Shown piece by piece: positions 10,410-23,200 of a stretch of 53,641 nucleotides of DNA (position 1 is the stretch's first letter; every line of letters begins with the position of its first letter). The notes under the pieces are model-generated. The model made no database searches and had not been told where the DNA came from. It saw only the letters and a list, made by a program, of their open reading frames with translations. Position numbers and translations under genes: made by a program. This DNA is from Actinomortierella ambigua (taxonomy: Eukaryota; Mortierellomycota; Mortierellomycetes; Mortierellales; Mortierellaceae), in the NCBI GenBank assembly GCA_016098155.1, contig JAAAJB010000157.1, positions 1 to 53,641 on the forward strand, in the 5' to 3' direction.

Positions 10410-12353
10410 TCAAATGTGGTAAACACAAGCAACCTGTAAAAAAAAAAAAAGAAAAGAAAAGAAAAATGTCAATAAACCTGATAGGAAATCGTCTCGAATT
10501 CGTGCGTGCCTGGGGTGCAGCCTCTGCCACCTTCCATCAACATTGGTCTCTCCTTTATTTACCTGTTCATCTAGCGCGATGTTGGTTTGAGTCGCGCGAT
10601 GGCGAGCACTGCAGTTATCAACCAGTGCGTAGATGGGGACAACCAGCCCCAAGACGTAGGTCAGTGTGAAAGACACTCGTTCCGTCATCGTATTGGCAAA
10701 CTATTGAGGAAAGTACACACGCACAAAAAATATAGATAGAGAGACGAGGACGAGTAAGAATCATTCTGCGAGGGGCCCCAAATGAACATTCGATTTTGTT
10801 GTTTCCTTCGTTCCTCCTTTGAAACTCACACAGAGAGCAAGAGTAATGGCCGTGGTGCTGAGGACGGTATAGATAATGGCGGCCCACCGTGTCCGTATCA
10901 GGTTCTGCTGGTCTTCCTGTCGTCGCGTTCTCATAAAGGCGACCAGTCCCGGGCAAGGGGCAAGCTGTGGCTGCGAGATCGCCGAAGGATGGTGATGGTG
11001 GTGGTGGTGATCTAGGGCAGTCGACGTCGAAAGGGGGGAGGGTGAATCCATGCAATTGGGTGTACAGACACAGAGCCGACGCTCGAGTTGGTGTTGGTAT
11101 AGAGGCTTGTGATGCCACGGTAGAGATTTCTCTTCGTCGTGCAGTATTGGTCGATGAGGAACCACCCCTGCATGTGTTGTTGTTGCTGCTGCTCCTGCTG
11201 CTGCTGTTGTTGTTGCTGATGCTGTTGTTGTTGTCTCTTTTTCCGCTGCTGTTGTCCCCTCCCCCAGTGACCCTGGAATGAGGATAGCATTCCCTGTGGT
11301 AGGCAAGGAGGTCATGTCCATCGTGGGACAAGAGGAGACGGGAGTGAGCGACGATGGATAGCCTTGGTGCGGATGCTGATGCTGGTCCTTCCTCAGTTGG
11401 TCTCGTAACTGTTGAGCTCGTTCAATCGCATACTCGAGTGACTCGATGAACTGTTCTGTCTGCTCCCGCTCGCTGGGCTTTGATGTGGTTGGGTAGACAG
11501 TCGCTGCTGTCTCAACGGTAGAGATCTCCTTGTATGGGAAGTGATGACGATTACTACTACCGGTGGGTTTGAACGTCGGTAGTGACCCCATGGAGAACGC
11601 CCGCTTCAAGACTGGGACAGAGCTGGTATTGCTGTTGATGCTGCTGTTGAGGTCATCGTCCGATTGTGAACTCAGAGTCGTTGATGTGCTGCCCATCAAT
11701 GGTACTACCGTGCTGTCTTCTCGCCGGGCGCCCAGCAACGAACTTCGCGAATAGTTGAGTGGGATCTGAAGGACCACTTGTGGTTGGTGGTGGTGGTGAT
11801 GATGAACAGACTCTGTGTTGGTGTGTGCTGCTTTGGGTCGACCAAACCGCTGAAAAAACGAGGTTTTCCGAAAGGTTGCTAGCTCATGGTCGATAAAGTG
11901 TTGGAAAGAGTAGTGCTGGTGTTGGTGCTGCTGTGAGTGGTGCTGCCTCTGGTGAAAGTGTTTGGTGATACTGAAGGTTCGCGACAATCTAGCGCCCTGT
12001 GGTTTCGTCACAATAGGCTGGTGCTGCAGCGCAACCGTCTGCTGGAACTGGTATGGGTGCTGAGGATGATTATCCGCACTGGGCATGGCAATATAGAGAG
12101 GAACAGGAGTCGAAGGTGTGGAGGGTGACGCAAAAGAGGTCATTAAATCTTCTGAGCTCTGTTGTCGTGGGTGCACTTTCGAGAAAGGCTCATGGTGCAG
12201 AGGATGGCGATGTTGCTGTGATGGTGGATGTGGCTGCAGTGCTTGGTGAGTTTGTGTGGTAGAGTCGAATGAAGGGCAAGAGTTGGCGTGCAGGGGCACC
12301 GTCATAGCCCGGTCTTTTATGGTATGGTGAGGATCGTGCTCGGGTGCAAGCAT
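10410..12353 (-). CDS. His-rich protein with C-terminal double membrane segment
   Basis: Not assigned to a family. Exon 1 is 12353-10830 and exon 2 is 10700-10410. Donor TGT|GTGAGT and acceptor cctcaatag join in phase 0, giving 604 aa. The first two thirds are rich in His, Gln and Ser with several poly-His runs (SVHHHHHHQ, LDHHHHHHHHP), which might bind metal. A short coiled-coil-like helix (ERAQQLRDQLRKD) lies near residue 310. A hydrophobic segment (WAAIIYTVLSTTAITLALC) precedes the junction, and exon 2 adds another (FTLTYVLGLVVPIYALV), so the C-terminus is probably a membrane hairpin with the long N-terminus on one side. The last 20 residues (LLTFFFSFLFFF) come from an A/T-rich 3' region, and a further unrecognised intron near the end is possible. 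It diverges from NEDD1. Confidence 0.65.
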
Positions 12354-13494
12354 TCAAGGGTAGGGTCGAAGAGTGCATACAAAAGAAAGCAAGGGTGGTG
12401 GCGGGAGCAGGGGATGGATGAACCCGCAGAGAGACTAGGAGGAGTGTGTGCGTGGTAGAGATGTCGACTAGAAATGAAGGAACAAGTGGGCCTAAGAAGT
12501 GTGTATGTGTGTAGGTGGATGGGGAAGAGGAAGGGTTGGACCCTCGTCTGTAGGGGGACCTAGCAGAAAAATGTCCGACCCCGGTAAGGTTGTAGAAACG
12601 GAGGAAAGAGAGGACGGATGCCAGAGAGAGTGAAAGAAAAAAAAAAAAAAACAAGAAGCATACGCAAAGGAGAAAAGAATGGCCTAAAACCAACGGAACT
12701 AAGGTCTGTCTGTCTGTGTCTATCTGTCTGTCCATCTGTCTGTCCATCTGTCTGTCTGTCTGTCTGTCCGTCTGTCTGTCAGTTCTGCCACTGGACTGGG
12801 CAAGGAGGGCAGAAATATCGAACTAAACAAAACAGGACAAGCAAGCCCTTGTGCTCTCCTGCTGTTTGCTGCTGTTGCCTCTCCATGGTTAGGATGGATT
12901 GGCAAGGAGAGAGTGCCCAAAAAAAGACAAGGAGCTGTGCCAAATGCACCCAGTGCAGATCCTCTTGTTTGATGTTTTCCGGACTTTCATTGTCGCGATC
13001 TGCGGTCCTCTTTCCCGAGAACAAAAATACTGCTTTTTGAGGAGACGGAGAAGAAGCAAGAACCAAAAAGGAGGGGATGTGCACGACCAAAAAATGCATC
13101 TAGGTAGAGCAACCCTCCTTTGCTTCCGTGAGATCTCTCGCGTTTGGGTTGCACCAACCAGCCCTCGAGTACAGTACTGCACAGCACGCTGTAGGCAGTT
13201 TTTCTTTTTTGTATTGGCTACCAATGCGAGCATGCTTGCAACCAGGGTTGCGGCAGGGAACGGCCTGGGCTCTTGTCACGATAGGCTTACTTAAGGCGCC
13301 ATTGCCTTTCGGCAGAGAGATGGCTTTCTTTTTGACACCGCACGTCCGAGAGCATTCTTTTCGCGGGATTGAAACGGTGTCACCAAGGGCCGTTCAGTTC
13401 AGCACCCTTAAGCGAGCGTGAAAAATGGCATTAGCTCCCATTCAGGAACAAACACACATCCAACGCACTCAACGCGCGTGCACGAGTTGACGAG
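12354..13494. other. Divergent intergenic region between His-rich gene and NEDD1
   Basis: About 1.1 kb serving as the upstream region for both flanking genes. It holds a TCTG/TCCA microsatellite at about 12705-12783. Several short open frames (13128-13421 plus, 12889-13233 minus) overlap one another on both strands and carry no recognisable domain, so none is called. Confidence 0.6.
12705..12783. repeat. (CTGT)n tetranucleotide microsatellite
   Basis: About 80 nt of ctgt units with occasional ccat/gtct variants (ctgtctgtccatctgtctg), lying in the promoter interval between the His-rich gene and NEDD1. Confidence 0.9.
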
Positions 13495-16400
13495 ATGATG
13501 CAAGGCCTCTCTCAGCAGCAGCAGCAACAGCAATCTCATCTACCTTTGCAGCGTAAGAGGAGCTACTCGACCACAGCCTACTCTACCCCAGCAGAAGACG
13601 ATGCTGCTCACGTTACACCTTCTAGTGCATGTGCCCTCGCGGCAACCTCAGGGACACGCCTTTACACCTACGACTTTGTGAGCACGCTCTCAACATCGCC
13701 CCAACAGACATTCACCCAATCATCAGTACCACAGCCAGGCGATTTAAAAAGTAGTCTAATTTCTAATGAGCAGACATTAACAGGCCTGTGCAGCTTGAAA
13801 TGGAGTCCTGACAGTACGTGCTCAGCTTAGAACACAGCGTGGAGTGTTGGAACCCGATGGTGCGCTTTGTTTGCAAAACGGGAACCCCCCTGGGCTAACC
13901 CTACTCGTTATTGTTGACTTTCTCTCTCTTAGATTTGACAATCGTAACAGAGGCAATTGACGGGAGGATACTCGTTCATGATCGTCAAGGGCGTTTACAA
14001 CGGACACTTGTCGACAAAGCGGTACCAGAGCCTTCAAAGGCTGGTACGACGCGGTGCGTTCTATCGTGGGCACCCAAACATCAGCGGCTCTACTTCGCCA
14101 ATGGCTCAAAGGCACTGGCATGGGATTTCGGTGCACCCAATCCAACAGAAATGTTTGAGGTACTGTGGCCTAGCTTCAGGTCTGTCCGTGTTTTTATTTG
14201 TCGCCATCTCTCTCCCCCCGTCTGTCCGATCCATTGTGCTAAATGCTGGTAGTTAACCTTCTCTAATCATGGTGAACAATAGACATCCTCGAGGATAAAC
14301 TCACTGGCCATCAACGCGGACGATGCTCTACTTGCTGCTGGGCAGAACGATGGAACCTTACAAGTGTTTAGCCGATTCTTTCAGAAGGCGACAAAACTGG
14401 ACACATCTCCGTCACTGGTAAGGTGGTTCGAGCTTGGGACATGTCTACGGAGTATCCGATCTAGAGACTGCAGATAAAACTAACCCAGTTCTTCCGGGTG
14501 CTTCTCGCTAGGTCATTGGCAAGTTAGAGTATTCATATTTCACCCGGTCGATATTAGGAGGGACTGGAAATGACGGCACGTTACGACTCTGGGAGACTAG
14601 CGCATCCGGCTCAGGCTCGATCTATCACAGCTTTCCTAGCACTCACGAATCGACCATCAGTGCTATGGTATTTAGCCCGTCTAACCGATACCTGATCTGT
14701 ACAGCTGGCCTGGACAGACGATACGTGCTCTACGATGTTACGAAAAAGGGCGTGGTCAAGACCACCACTACCAACCATGCGCTGACGTCGGCCGCGTTGA
14801 AGGGTGATGGTCTTTCGATGGCGTTTGGAACCGACCAGGGCGAGATCCTTCTGTACGACCTGCGATCTGCCAACCGGCCCATCACCACGATTGACACGGG
14901 GTCGCGATCACCGATCATGGCTTTGCATTTCCAGGGAAAAAGCAACGCGATGAAACGACAACAGTCTGGGCAGGCAGGAGCACACGGAGGCAGTGGCGCG
15001 AGTAGCAACAGTAATAGTGGAGGTCACTACCCACTAAAGCGACAAAATTCGTCTGGGACAAAGCACCTGTCCCTCGAGCCCGGAGTGTCCTTGGCTGCAT
15101 CAAAGTCCACGGGTGCGACCCGGCCGGCGTCGATCAAGACTACACTAGCAGGGGCACTGGAGAGTACTAGTGGAACACCCAAAGAAACTCGATCGGCGGT
15201 CGAGCAGTACAAAACGGGTGGGCTTCTTTCCTCCCTGTATCCCGAACGCTCGGCCACGACGATCGAGACGACAACAGGATCAAAGAAATCCTACTCTGCA
15301 CCTACTTCCGCTTTTAGTTTCTCGAGTGCACAACAGAAACAGGATCCATCCTCGACGACCAAGCCATCTCAGACAGGGACTGGATCAGGAGCCACCCCTT
15401 CTACTAGCAGCGGCGCTAACCCTAGGCGAGCGTTCACTTCGGTACCGACCACGCCTGTGAGGGATTCATCCACATATTCTCGACTCTCTGCCGTGTCCCC
15501 TTCCTTTCAAAACATGCAATCCCATCCACCGTCGAATGAGAGTACGCCGTCCAGTTCGTCTGTGAACACACCCCCACCTCGATCACCGGGCGATCGGTTG
15601 GAGGACGAGGGAGATGGTGGTGCTGCGGTGACAACGCCCAAGGCGAGTGACTGGACGACACCCTCAAAGCCATGGACGGCGGAGGAGTACCCAGCAGGGC
15701 CCTCGACACCATCTCGACATGCGTCCAAGCGGAGGAAATCGTTTGGCACGCTGATAGCATCCGAGGGAGCCAACTCGGACTATGGCACGGAGATTCCAGA
15801 GGAGAAGATGGAGATGCTCCGGAGTCAGATTGTCGATAGGGTGCGAGGAGTGATGCTTGGACAAGAGGCCCAGGCGGCCACCACCAGCACGACTGAGGGA
15901 GGAGAGAGAAGAACAAAGGAGAAGGAAAGAAAGCGAGATGATATGAAGGCTGTCGCAGGCAAAGGTGCAACGACACTCGGACTACCAAAAAAGGAGGAAT
16001 CGCACATGGGCCCAGCATCGAGCCAGCGACGAGCGTCGTCAAGCAAGCCATTCCATGATATCTGGCTACGAGCCGCAGGCTCAGGAAAGGATGGCTTTCT
16101 TCGTTCATCACCGCTGGAGCAAGGACATGGCAGTAGTACAGAGCAGCAACAGCAGCATCGATGGCAGCGGCAACAGACAACCACCGTCTCGACCAAACAG
16201 GCCTCGTCCTCGTCCTCGTCACTTCCCTCCACTTTGGATTTAGGCCTCTCGGCTCGACTGGCAGCGGCCACGGCCGCATTGAATGGCACTGCCGCGACAA
16301 CGACGCACGAGTCGAGTCTCAAGGCTGGAGCAGCAGCAGCAGGCATGGTCACCAATGAAAGAAGACATGATGGCGGGATAAGCGACGCCGGCGGCGGCGG

Positions 16401-16647
16401 AACCGGGAACGACTTTCAAGTGCAAATCTTGGAGAATGTGATCCAGGACTGTCTGTCCGATTTCAGGCAAGAGATGCGACGGGATATCCAAAACATGCAT
16501 CTGGAGTTGTTGAGGCAGTTCCAGATCCAAAAGATAGATATGGAGAACCTGATGCGGCAGTACTCGGACACATCGGATCTATGGCGCCAGATCGAACAGC
16601 TGCAAGAGGAGAACCGACAGCTCAGGAATCGAACGACGCGGTTATGA
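13495..16647 (+). CDS. NEDD1: NEDD1-like WD40 gamma-tubulin adaptor
   Basis: Exons 13495-13813, 13933-14159, 14283-14417 and 14512-16647 join in phase to give 938 aa. NEDD1 (GCP-WD) docks gamma-tubulin ring complexes at microtubule-organising centres. After a Gln run, residues about 20-310 form WD40 blades (for example SLKWSPDN, GNDGTLRLWE, LDRRYVLYDV, GEILLYDLRS). A long Ser/Thr/Pro-rich linker follows (about 320-855). The last 79 residues (860-938) are a helical or coiled-coil domain, FQVQILENVIQDCLSDFRQE then MRRDIQNMHLELLRQFQIQ, matching the conserved NEDD1 C-terminal gamma-tubulin-complex-binding region. This C-terminus separates it from other WD40 proteins. The gene converges on frataxin, and the two 3' ends are 164 bp apart. 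Confidence 0.88.
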
Positions 16648-16757
16648 AACATTAGCTGCTTTTTCTTTTCCCCACAACACCTTGCACCGCAAATCATAAA
16701 ATATATAAGAAAAGAAAAACATATTCTTTTTGGGAATGGGCTATCTACAGTATACAT

Positions 16758-16763
16758 TTTATT
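16758..16763 (-). terminator. Polyadenylation signal AATAAA of frataxin gene
   Basis: On the minus strand AATAAA falls about 50 nt after the frataxin stop, in the short interval shared with the NEDD1 3' end. The two transcripts therefore probably end within, or slightly overlap in, this 164-bp interval. Confidence 0.55.
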
Positions 16764-16811
16764 GTTGGGTTTGATTACAGGGACAACAAAGCTCTTCTTC
16801 TGTCGCTCTCT

Positions 16812-17735
16812 TCATTGATCGTCGTCATTGCCGAAGGGGACGTGGATATCGATGCCGAGGGCCTCGGAGATCTCGTGGTTGAGCAGCCAGTGGAGCGAGT
16901 GGTGGTCACGAGTGTAGAACCAGACTTTGTGCTCGGTATCGTAGTCATAGCGTTTGGGTCCCGACAAGGGCGAAGAGAGCCAGAGTTGCTTGTTGGGAGG
17001 CTGTTTGTTGACAACGTATGTACCCTTGTCACCCAACTTGAGTGTCATTACACCGCTCTAATGATTGTGCGGACATAAAAAACAGACGGGTGAGTACGGG
17101 CTTTTGTACAAAAAAATTGGTGGCGTGGAGGGAAATTACGCAGTTGGCTACAAGGATGGTGCTAATTTTTTTAATTTTCCGATTCCTTGCGCAAAAAAAA
17201 CAGGGGGAAAAGGCGGGACCTCTTTGACACACCTTCTTGCAGCCACTCACCTGGTATTCGACATCAAATCCAGGAAAGTCAGTGGAGTCCCCCAGATCCT
17301 CAAAGTACTCGACCATGGCGTCCATGGTGTTATCGGCAACGTTATGGTATTCATCATCCGACAGCACACTAGGGTTGCACAGACGAAAGATAAAAAAAAA
17401 AAGAATGAAGACTATTAGATCGGAAGGAGTGTAGCAGGCCATTCAAGAGTGTGGGCGTGAGAGGAGGTGGGTGGGTACCTAATCTTGTAATCTACTTTGA
17501 CCACGGGGGACGAGTGGAACTGTCGCGATCTGCAGTTGATCGCCAGGTTGCTTGTGGCAGGGAGAGAGCGTGTACACACAGCGGAGGTAGCAGCGGCCTT
17601 GCATGCTGCTGTGGCGGACCGGTTGTGGAAGGGCGAGCGAAGGAGAGTCAACGTCCTCTGGGAAGGCGTGGAGGGTGCCTTTGAGCGCAAGGCAGCAACG
17701 GACCGTGCGAGGGCGCGTTGTGGAATGAAGACCAT
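16812..17735 (-). CDS. YFH1: Frataxin, mitochondrial iron chaperone
   Basis: Exons 17735-17479, 17368-17251 and 17057-16812 join in phase (donors GTACCC and GTGAGT) to give 206 aa. Frataxin acts in the mitochondrial matrix with the Nfs1-Isd11-Isu1 complex in Fe-S cluster assembly. The N-terminus ([20 protein letters not shown]) is a typical basic, amphipathic targeting peptide lacking acidic residues for about 75 positions. The mature domain starts with the acidic helix [20 protein letters not shown] (about 89-108), whose Asp/Glu residues are the iron-binding ridge. It continues with the conserved sheet [20 protein letters not shown] (142-161) and ends in a C-terminal helix. The gene is head-to-head with the Nsr1-like gene. 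Confidence 0.95.
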
Positions 17736-18019
17736 TTTGCAGAGGTGGTTGAGGAGAGAGAGAGTCGATGGCGAATGCCTTGGTGCCCCCAATGAGCGTT
17801 TTTGGAAACCGCGTCCGAGAGAGAGACAAGAGAACAGTCCAGGGTAAGTCGGATCGGAAATAAGGTTATGGAAATAATGTTGGGTTGTTTGTGTCAAGCA
17901 ACCGTGACTGTTGAGAAACAAGGCAAATTTTTTTTCTTTTCTTCTGTGGCAGACCAGGGATGAGAAGAGTTCCTCCTCTCTCTCCCTCTTCATCAACCTT
18001 CCTACATCAAACATTCATA
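17736..18019. promoter_or_regulatory. Shared divergent promoter, frataxin and Nsr1-like gene
   Basis: Only 284 bp separate the two start codons, so both promoters must lie here or overlap the leaders. A T-rich run (about 17929-17942) and a CT-rich stretch sit before the Nsr1-like ATG. No convincing TATA box was seen. Confidence 0.5.
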
Positions 18020-19404
18020 ATGGCTGTTACCTCAAAGTCCAAGGCTGCCAAGTCTGATAAGGCCTCCAAGGCCTCCAAGAAGGTTGAGAAGAAGGTTGTC
18101 GAGTCGTCCTCTGACTCGGATTCTTCCTCTTCCTCGTCGTCGTCCTCTTCCGACTCTTCTGACTCTGAGTCTGAGGACGAGAAGGAGGAGGAGAAGAAGA
18201 AGGCCGAGTCCTCTTCTGACTCTGACTCGTCGTCTTCCTCGTCTGATTCCGACTCCTCTGACTCTGAGGATGAGAAGGAGGAGGAGAAGAAGAAGGAGTC
18301 CTCTTCTTCGTCTTCTGACTCTTCTTCCGACTCTGAGAAGGACACCAAGATGGAGGAGGATAAGAAGGCTGATTCCTCTGACTCTGACTCGTCCTCGTCT
18401 GACTCTTCCGACTCTGACTCCGATGATGAGAAGGAGTCGTCCGACTCTGAGTCCAACAAGCGCAAGGCTGATGCCGAGGAGGCCCCTGTTGCCAAGAAGA
18501 CCAAGACCGAGGCTGCCCCTGCTGCCGAGGGTGCTTCCACCACCGTCTTCGTTGGTGGTCTCTCCTGGAACGTCGACAACGACTGGCTTCGCAAGGAGTT
18601 TGAGGAGTGCGGTGATATTGCTGATGTCCGCGTCATCACCGACCGCGACTCGAACCGCTCCAAGGGGTAAGTCACCTTGAATTCGCACGGTGTGCATTTT
18701 GTAAACAGTTTGGTTGGGTTCGATCTAGATTTTTTTTTTTTTCAAAGACTGACTTTAATGTGGTGTGCCTATGTGTGCCATTGCTTCTGTTATCTTTTTT
18801 CTTTAATAGCTTTGCCTACGTCGAGTTCTCCTCTGCCGAGGGTGCTCAGGCTGCCCTGGCCCTCGCTGGCAAGGAGATTGACGGTCGTGCCATCCGTGTC
18901 GATCTGTCCGAGAACCGCCCCGCCAAGAAGGAGGGTGGCAAGTTCGGCAACAACGCTCCCCAGGGCGAGGCTTCCGATACTCTGTTCATCGGCAACCTGT
19001 CGTTCAACGCCAACGAGGATGAGGTTCGCTCCGCCTTTGCCGAGTGCGGTGAGATCATCTCTGTCCGCCTGCCCACAGATCGCGAGACCGGTCAGCTGAA
19101 GGGTTTCGGTTACATCCAGTTCTCCTCGATCGATCAGGCCAAGGAGGCTATCAAGTGGAACGGCTCTGACCTGTGCGGCCGTGCCTGCCGTCTGGACTTT
19201 GCTGGCAAGAAGCCCGAGCGCTCCGAGAACGGAGGCGGCTTTGGCGGCTTTGGTGGTGGACGTGGTGGCCGTGGCGGTGCTCGCGGTGGCCGCGGTGGCC
19301 CCCGTGGTGGTGGACGCGGCGGTGCCCGTGGTGGCCGTGGTGGTAACCAGTCGACGAACCGTGGTGGTTTCGGTTCCTTCCAGGGCAAGAAGGTTACCTT
19401 CTAA
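18020..19404 (+). CDS. NSR1: Nucleolin/Nsr1/Gar2-type nucleolar RNA-binding protein
   Basis: Exons 18020-18666 and 18810-19404 (GTAAGT...AATAG) join in phase to give 413 aa. Start ATG 18020 begins MAVTSKSKAAK; an in-frame ATG at 17960 is less likely. The family acts in nucleolar pre-rRNA processing and ribosome assembly. Architecture: a Lys-rich start; Ser/Asp/Glu acidic blocks (about 30-150), classic casein-kinase-2-type targets; a short basic stretch; RRM1 (174-246; RNP2 VFVGGL, RNP1 KGFAYVEF, which spans the intron); RRM2 (272-348; RNP2 LFIGNL, RNP1 KGFGYIQF); and an RGG/GAR tail (355-413). That order matches Nsr1, Gar2 and nucleolin. Codon use is strongly biased to C/G-ending codons, consistent with high expression. 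Confidence 0.93.
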
Positions 19405-20259
19405 ACGAAACCCACCTGGTGTTCTAGACTTTTTTTTTTTCTCTCTCTCTTTGCTGCTTTTTTTCTTTTATTACCCCCACGTTTATACTTATATAACTTC
19501 ATCATCTGCCACCACACTCGCACACACATCCACCCATTATTGCATGTCTTGTTAGAGCCGTATTCGTTTTTGTACCATAGTCCAGCCCCCCGCGCAAAAT
19601 CCTCATCCTCAACAGTAGTGTCACCACCGCTCCAGAGTCAGACGCCGCCGGATGGAGACGACGACAATAAATCCGTTAAAACAAAACTTTCACATATCCT
19701 TTTTTTTTTTTCAGTCGTGAGAAGCGGGTTTTGGTCGATTTTTTTGGTAGGCGCAAACACAAGCCACCAAACAGGGCGATCAAAGAATATGAGAAGAGGG
19801 TTTGAGGGGACAGCTGGAAGAGAGGGAGAGAAAGAGAGAGAGTATGGAAAGGAACCTCCGAGCAGAGCAAATAACCCGCCCTTTCCTAAACACCCTCCTC
19901 TTCCGTCCTTTTTTATTGTCTCTCCACCCATTCAACGTCGCCTTCATCTCCCCATCACCATCGTCCTCTCTTTGCCTCACTCTGTAAACATCTACTTACA
20001 TCATTCCTGTAGCTGAATGCCAAGCATGCACTCCGTCCACTGTTGAAAGAATACTCTCAGGAACAAGACCCAGTGGAAATATCAGACAAGACTTGTTCAA
20101 GTATGTACATAAACATCCCCTCCCCTCCTTCCTATTCCTCTTTGTCTTTGTCGGTGTCGTGGTTGTCCCGATGGTGTTACTGGTGAACGCCCTTTGCCAA
20201 GTCTACATGGATGCTAACTGGTTCCTGTCTTCCGATCCGTCCTTGCGACTACTCAGGCG
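19405..20259. other. Intergenic region before PPR gene
   Basis: Contains the T-rich 3' flank of the Nsr1-like gene and the upstream region of the PPR gene. The sequence actcag just before ATG 20260 could be a splice acceptor, so a non-coding or short first exon is possible. Open frames here are low-complexity and unsupported. Confidence 0.5.
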
Positions 20260-23200
20260 ATGCTCCGGAGGAAGGAGTTCCATCAACCAGGATGGATCAT
20301 GGCGCTGTCTTCCACCGTGAGACCCATCGCAACCCCACCACCTGCAGCAGTCGCATGCCTATCATCATCGGCTACAGTGGCAGCAAAGAAGGCGCCTTTA
20401 TCGGGCCCTCGGAGCAAATTCCGAGGCTCTACACCGCTTTGCTCGTTCAACCACCATGGCGCGTCGAGTCAGTGGCCACTTGCCCCAGCACGGTCAGCCC
20501 ATAAACAACATCACCACACCCTTCACCGCTCAACCAGCACCAGCCGGAGAGGATACGATCCAGAGCTGGCGGCATGTATGGATCGCTGGGTACGTTCGGC
20601 CTCCCATCGACTTTTTGTTCGGCCAAAGTCTCAGTCACGCTATGCTTTCGCAAATACGACCCAACGGCGGATATGCACCTCATCGTCTTCACCAGCACCC
20701 AGTGGATACCCTTCGACGTTGACTCAGAGCGAGCGTGCAGCGATCGATCTCGAATCCAAGACCATTAGCAGGTCGGAACAAGGGGTCCAGCGAGGAGACT
20801 CTGCCACACCACTATCTACAGCAACATCTACATCTGCATCTGCATCTACATCAGCACCACCACGACCCAAAAGTTCGCGGCATAAGCATCATTCAGTACC
20901 CCACAGCGAGTTTAGGGCTCTTCTCAAGAGCCTGACACAACATTCTGCCAACACAAAGAACAACAAGCAATTGCGAAGGAGCTCTGGAGCCAGGGGCAAC
21001 AAAGAGTCGTCGAGGGCAAGGGCTCAGGATGGCGTTCAAGATGGATTTCCAAGCGCGTCGATCCAGTCTTCAAAGTCTCAAGGATCGGCCTTTTTGAGTT
21101 CGGGGGGAATTGAGCAGATTTGGCAGAAATATACCCACCTTGCGTGGTATGGGAGCGACTCTCCCAGCCGGAACGGGGCCGACGGTCCTGTTGGAGCAGA
21201 ATCCCATCGTCCACCGCGATTATCACTCCGCGAGTACGACCAGCTGATGGATCTTGTCGGGTTGCACACAGCCTCTCAGAGGCAAGGGGGCGCACGGGAG
21301 AGGCGAATTCTTCAGCTGTACGACGACGCCAGGAGCATCGGGCTAGCGCCGACCACACGAATGTACTCTTGGACGCTCGAGGCAGCCTTTGCGGAGATGG
21401 CGACTCCTGCGACGATTCTGGCCATCCATGACGATTTTGTTCGATCACACCGTCACCAAGGGACAGCCATGGCACCGACCCCTTCCAAGGATGCCTGGAA
21501 GCGTGACCACAAGCTGCTGCTGACAATCATTGTCCGCGGTTTTGCCAACAGGGGCATGATACTTCAAGGGATTGAATTCTTGGACAGGACCGTTCACTAT
21601 GAAGACCCTGCCTTGGTGCAAACACTCTATGGGCAGCTCATCAACACCCATTTTGCTCACGGCCACGACCACCACACACACCCCATACCCAAGGACAAGG
21701 TCGAACAGGATCGCATCATCGAGTTCTTCCGCAAGAACGCGACGGTTCCCTACCACAGGGTCAGGAAGCTAATGTCGCAGCTCGAGCGCTCGGCCGACGG
21801 ACCCATTTTGATCAAGGAGTTGTCGTCGCATGGCTTGGGCTCGCTGTTGATCCAGCTGCGGGAGCAGCAATCGTTGGGTGCTCTCCTGGTCTCGCTGCTT
21901 CGTCAGTCGCAGGTGGACGAGGCGGTTCGGCTGTTGGATGTGATGGTCGACAAGGACATTCTACCGCCACTAAAGACGATCCGCACACGTCTGATGCGCG
22001 GCATGTCTAGCCAGGACGATGACAATAGTGACAACGATGGACAGTGGACGCAGCAGGAGCAGGTCTTGCAGGCGTGGGACGATGCCACGGGCAGGCGCGG
22101 GCTGTTTGCCGCGGAGGCACTGAACGCGCTACCGGACGAGCGCGAGATTGATCTGGAGCACGATCCACTGACGGTGGCGAGTCGGGCGCGGGTGTGGACG
22201 GAGCAGCCGCGGCTGCAGTGGGCGCTGCAAGAGCGGAGCACGCGCGAGTACGAGGTGATGATCGAGTCGTTGATCCGGGACCAAGAACTGGGGACGGCGG
22301 TCAATGCGGCGAAGTATTTTGCGCACCGTGGATGGCAAAGCGGGCAGATGGATTTCCGACAGTTGAACAGTTGGATGATCAACTATGGCCATTCGGATCG
22401 GTTTGTCCAGTATTTCCATGTCCGGTATTTGATGGGCCCCCTGGCCAGACCGGACCTCCATGCGTTCCGACGGTTTATTTATGCGGCGTGTCGACGGTCG
22501 GATCTGTACACGGCCCTGTCGTTGTTCCAGATCGTCAAGACGACCCACCCAGAGTGGGAGTTGGATGCGTCGTTGTACAACCCCATTATTTCGACGGCGA
22601 GTACCATCCCGGGTCGGATGCCCGTCGCAGAGAAGATGTTCCAGACGATGCGACAGAATGGAGTCACGCCGGACCTGTACACGTTCCATGCGCTCCTGAA
22701 CGGGTATGCCAACAACGACCAACTCGAGTCGGCGAAGCAGATCCCGCCGCTGATGTTGCAACAAGGGTTGGAGCCGACGACCAAGACGTTGAATTTGGTG
22801 ATCAAGGCGTATCTGCGGTCACGGAACAACGTCTCGACCAGCCGCAGGCTGCTCAACATCATGGAGCGGTCGCCGAAGAGCGTTGGACCTGATCAGGTGA
22901 CGATCAATATGCTGCTCGAGAGCTACTACAAAGTCGGTAATGACGCCTGGCTGGACCAGTTTTTGGACACATACGTCGCCAGCATTACAGGAGCTGGCAC
23001 AAGTGTGGAGGCAACTACGAGCGAGCATGTGCAACCACAACCACAACCGCAGACCGATGACTTGGAGGTGGAGTCGTCCACTAAGTCGAGATCAAGCGCC
23101 CACAAGTCCCCCAAGCCTTCGCCACCGCCGTCCCTACCATTGTCTACCAACTCGATCCATGAACACCTAGTCGCATTGGTCCAGCAGAGGAAGGAGGGCC

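Noticed and set aside
12618..13040. Cys/Ser-rich frame over the CTGT microsatellite
   Set aside because: Its content comes from the tetranucleotide repeat, and no conserved domain is present.
18007..18697. Long antisense frames of over 200 codons opposite the Nsr1-like gene
   Set aside because: They arise from biased codons in Ser/Asp/Glu repeats. The sense strand has clear RRMs and matching splice sites.
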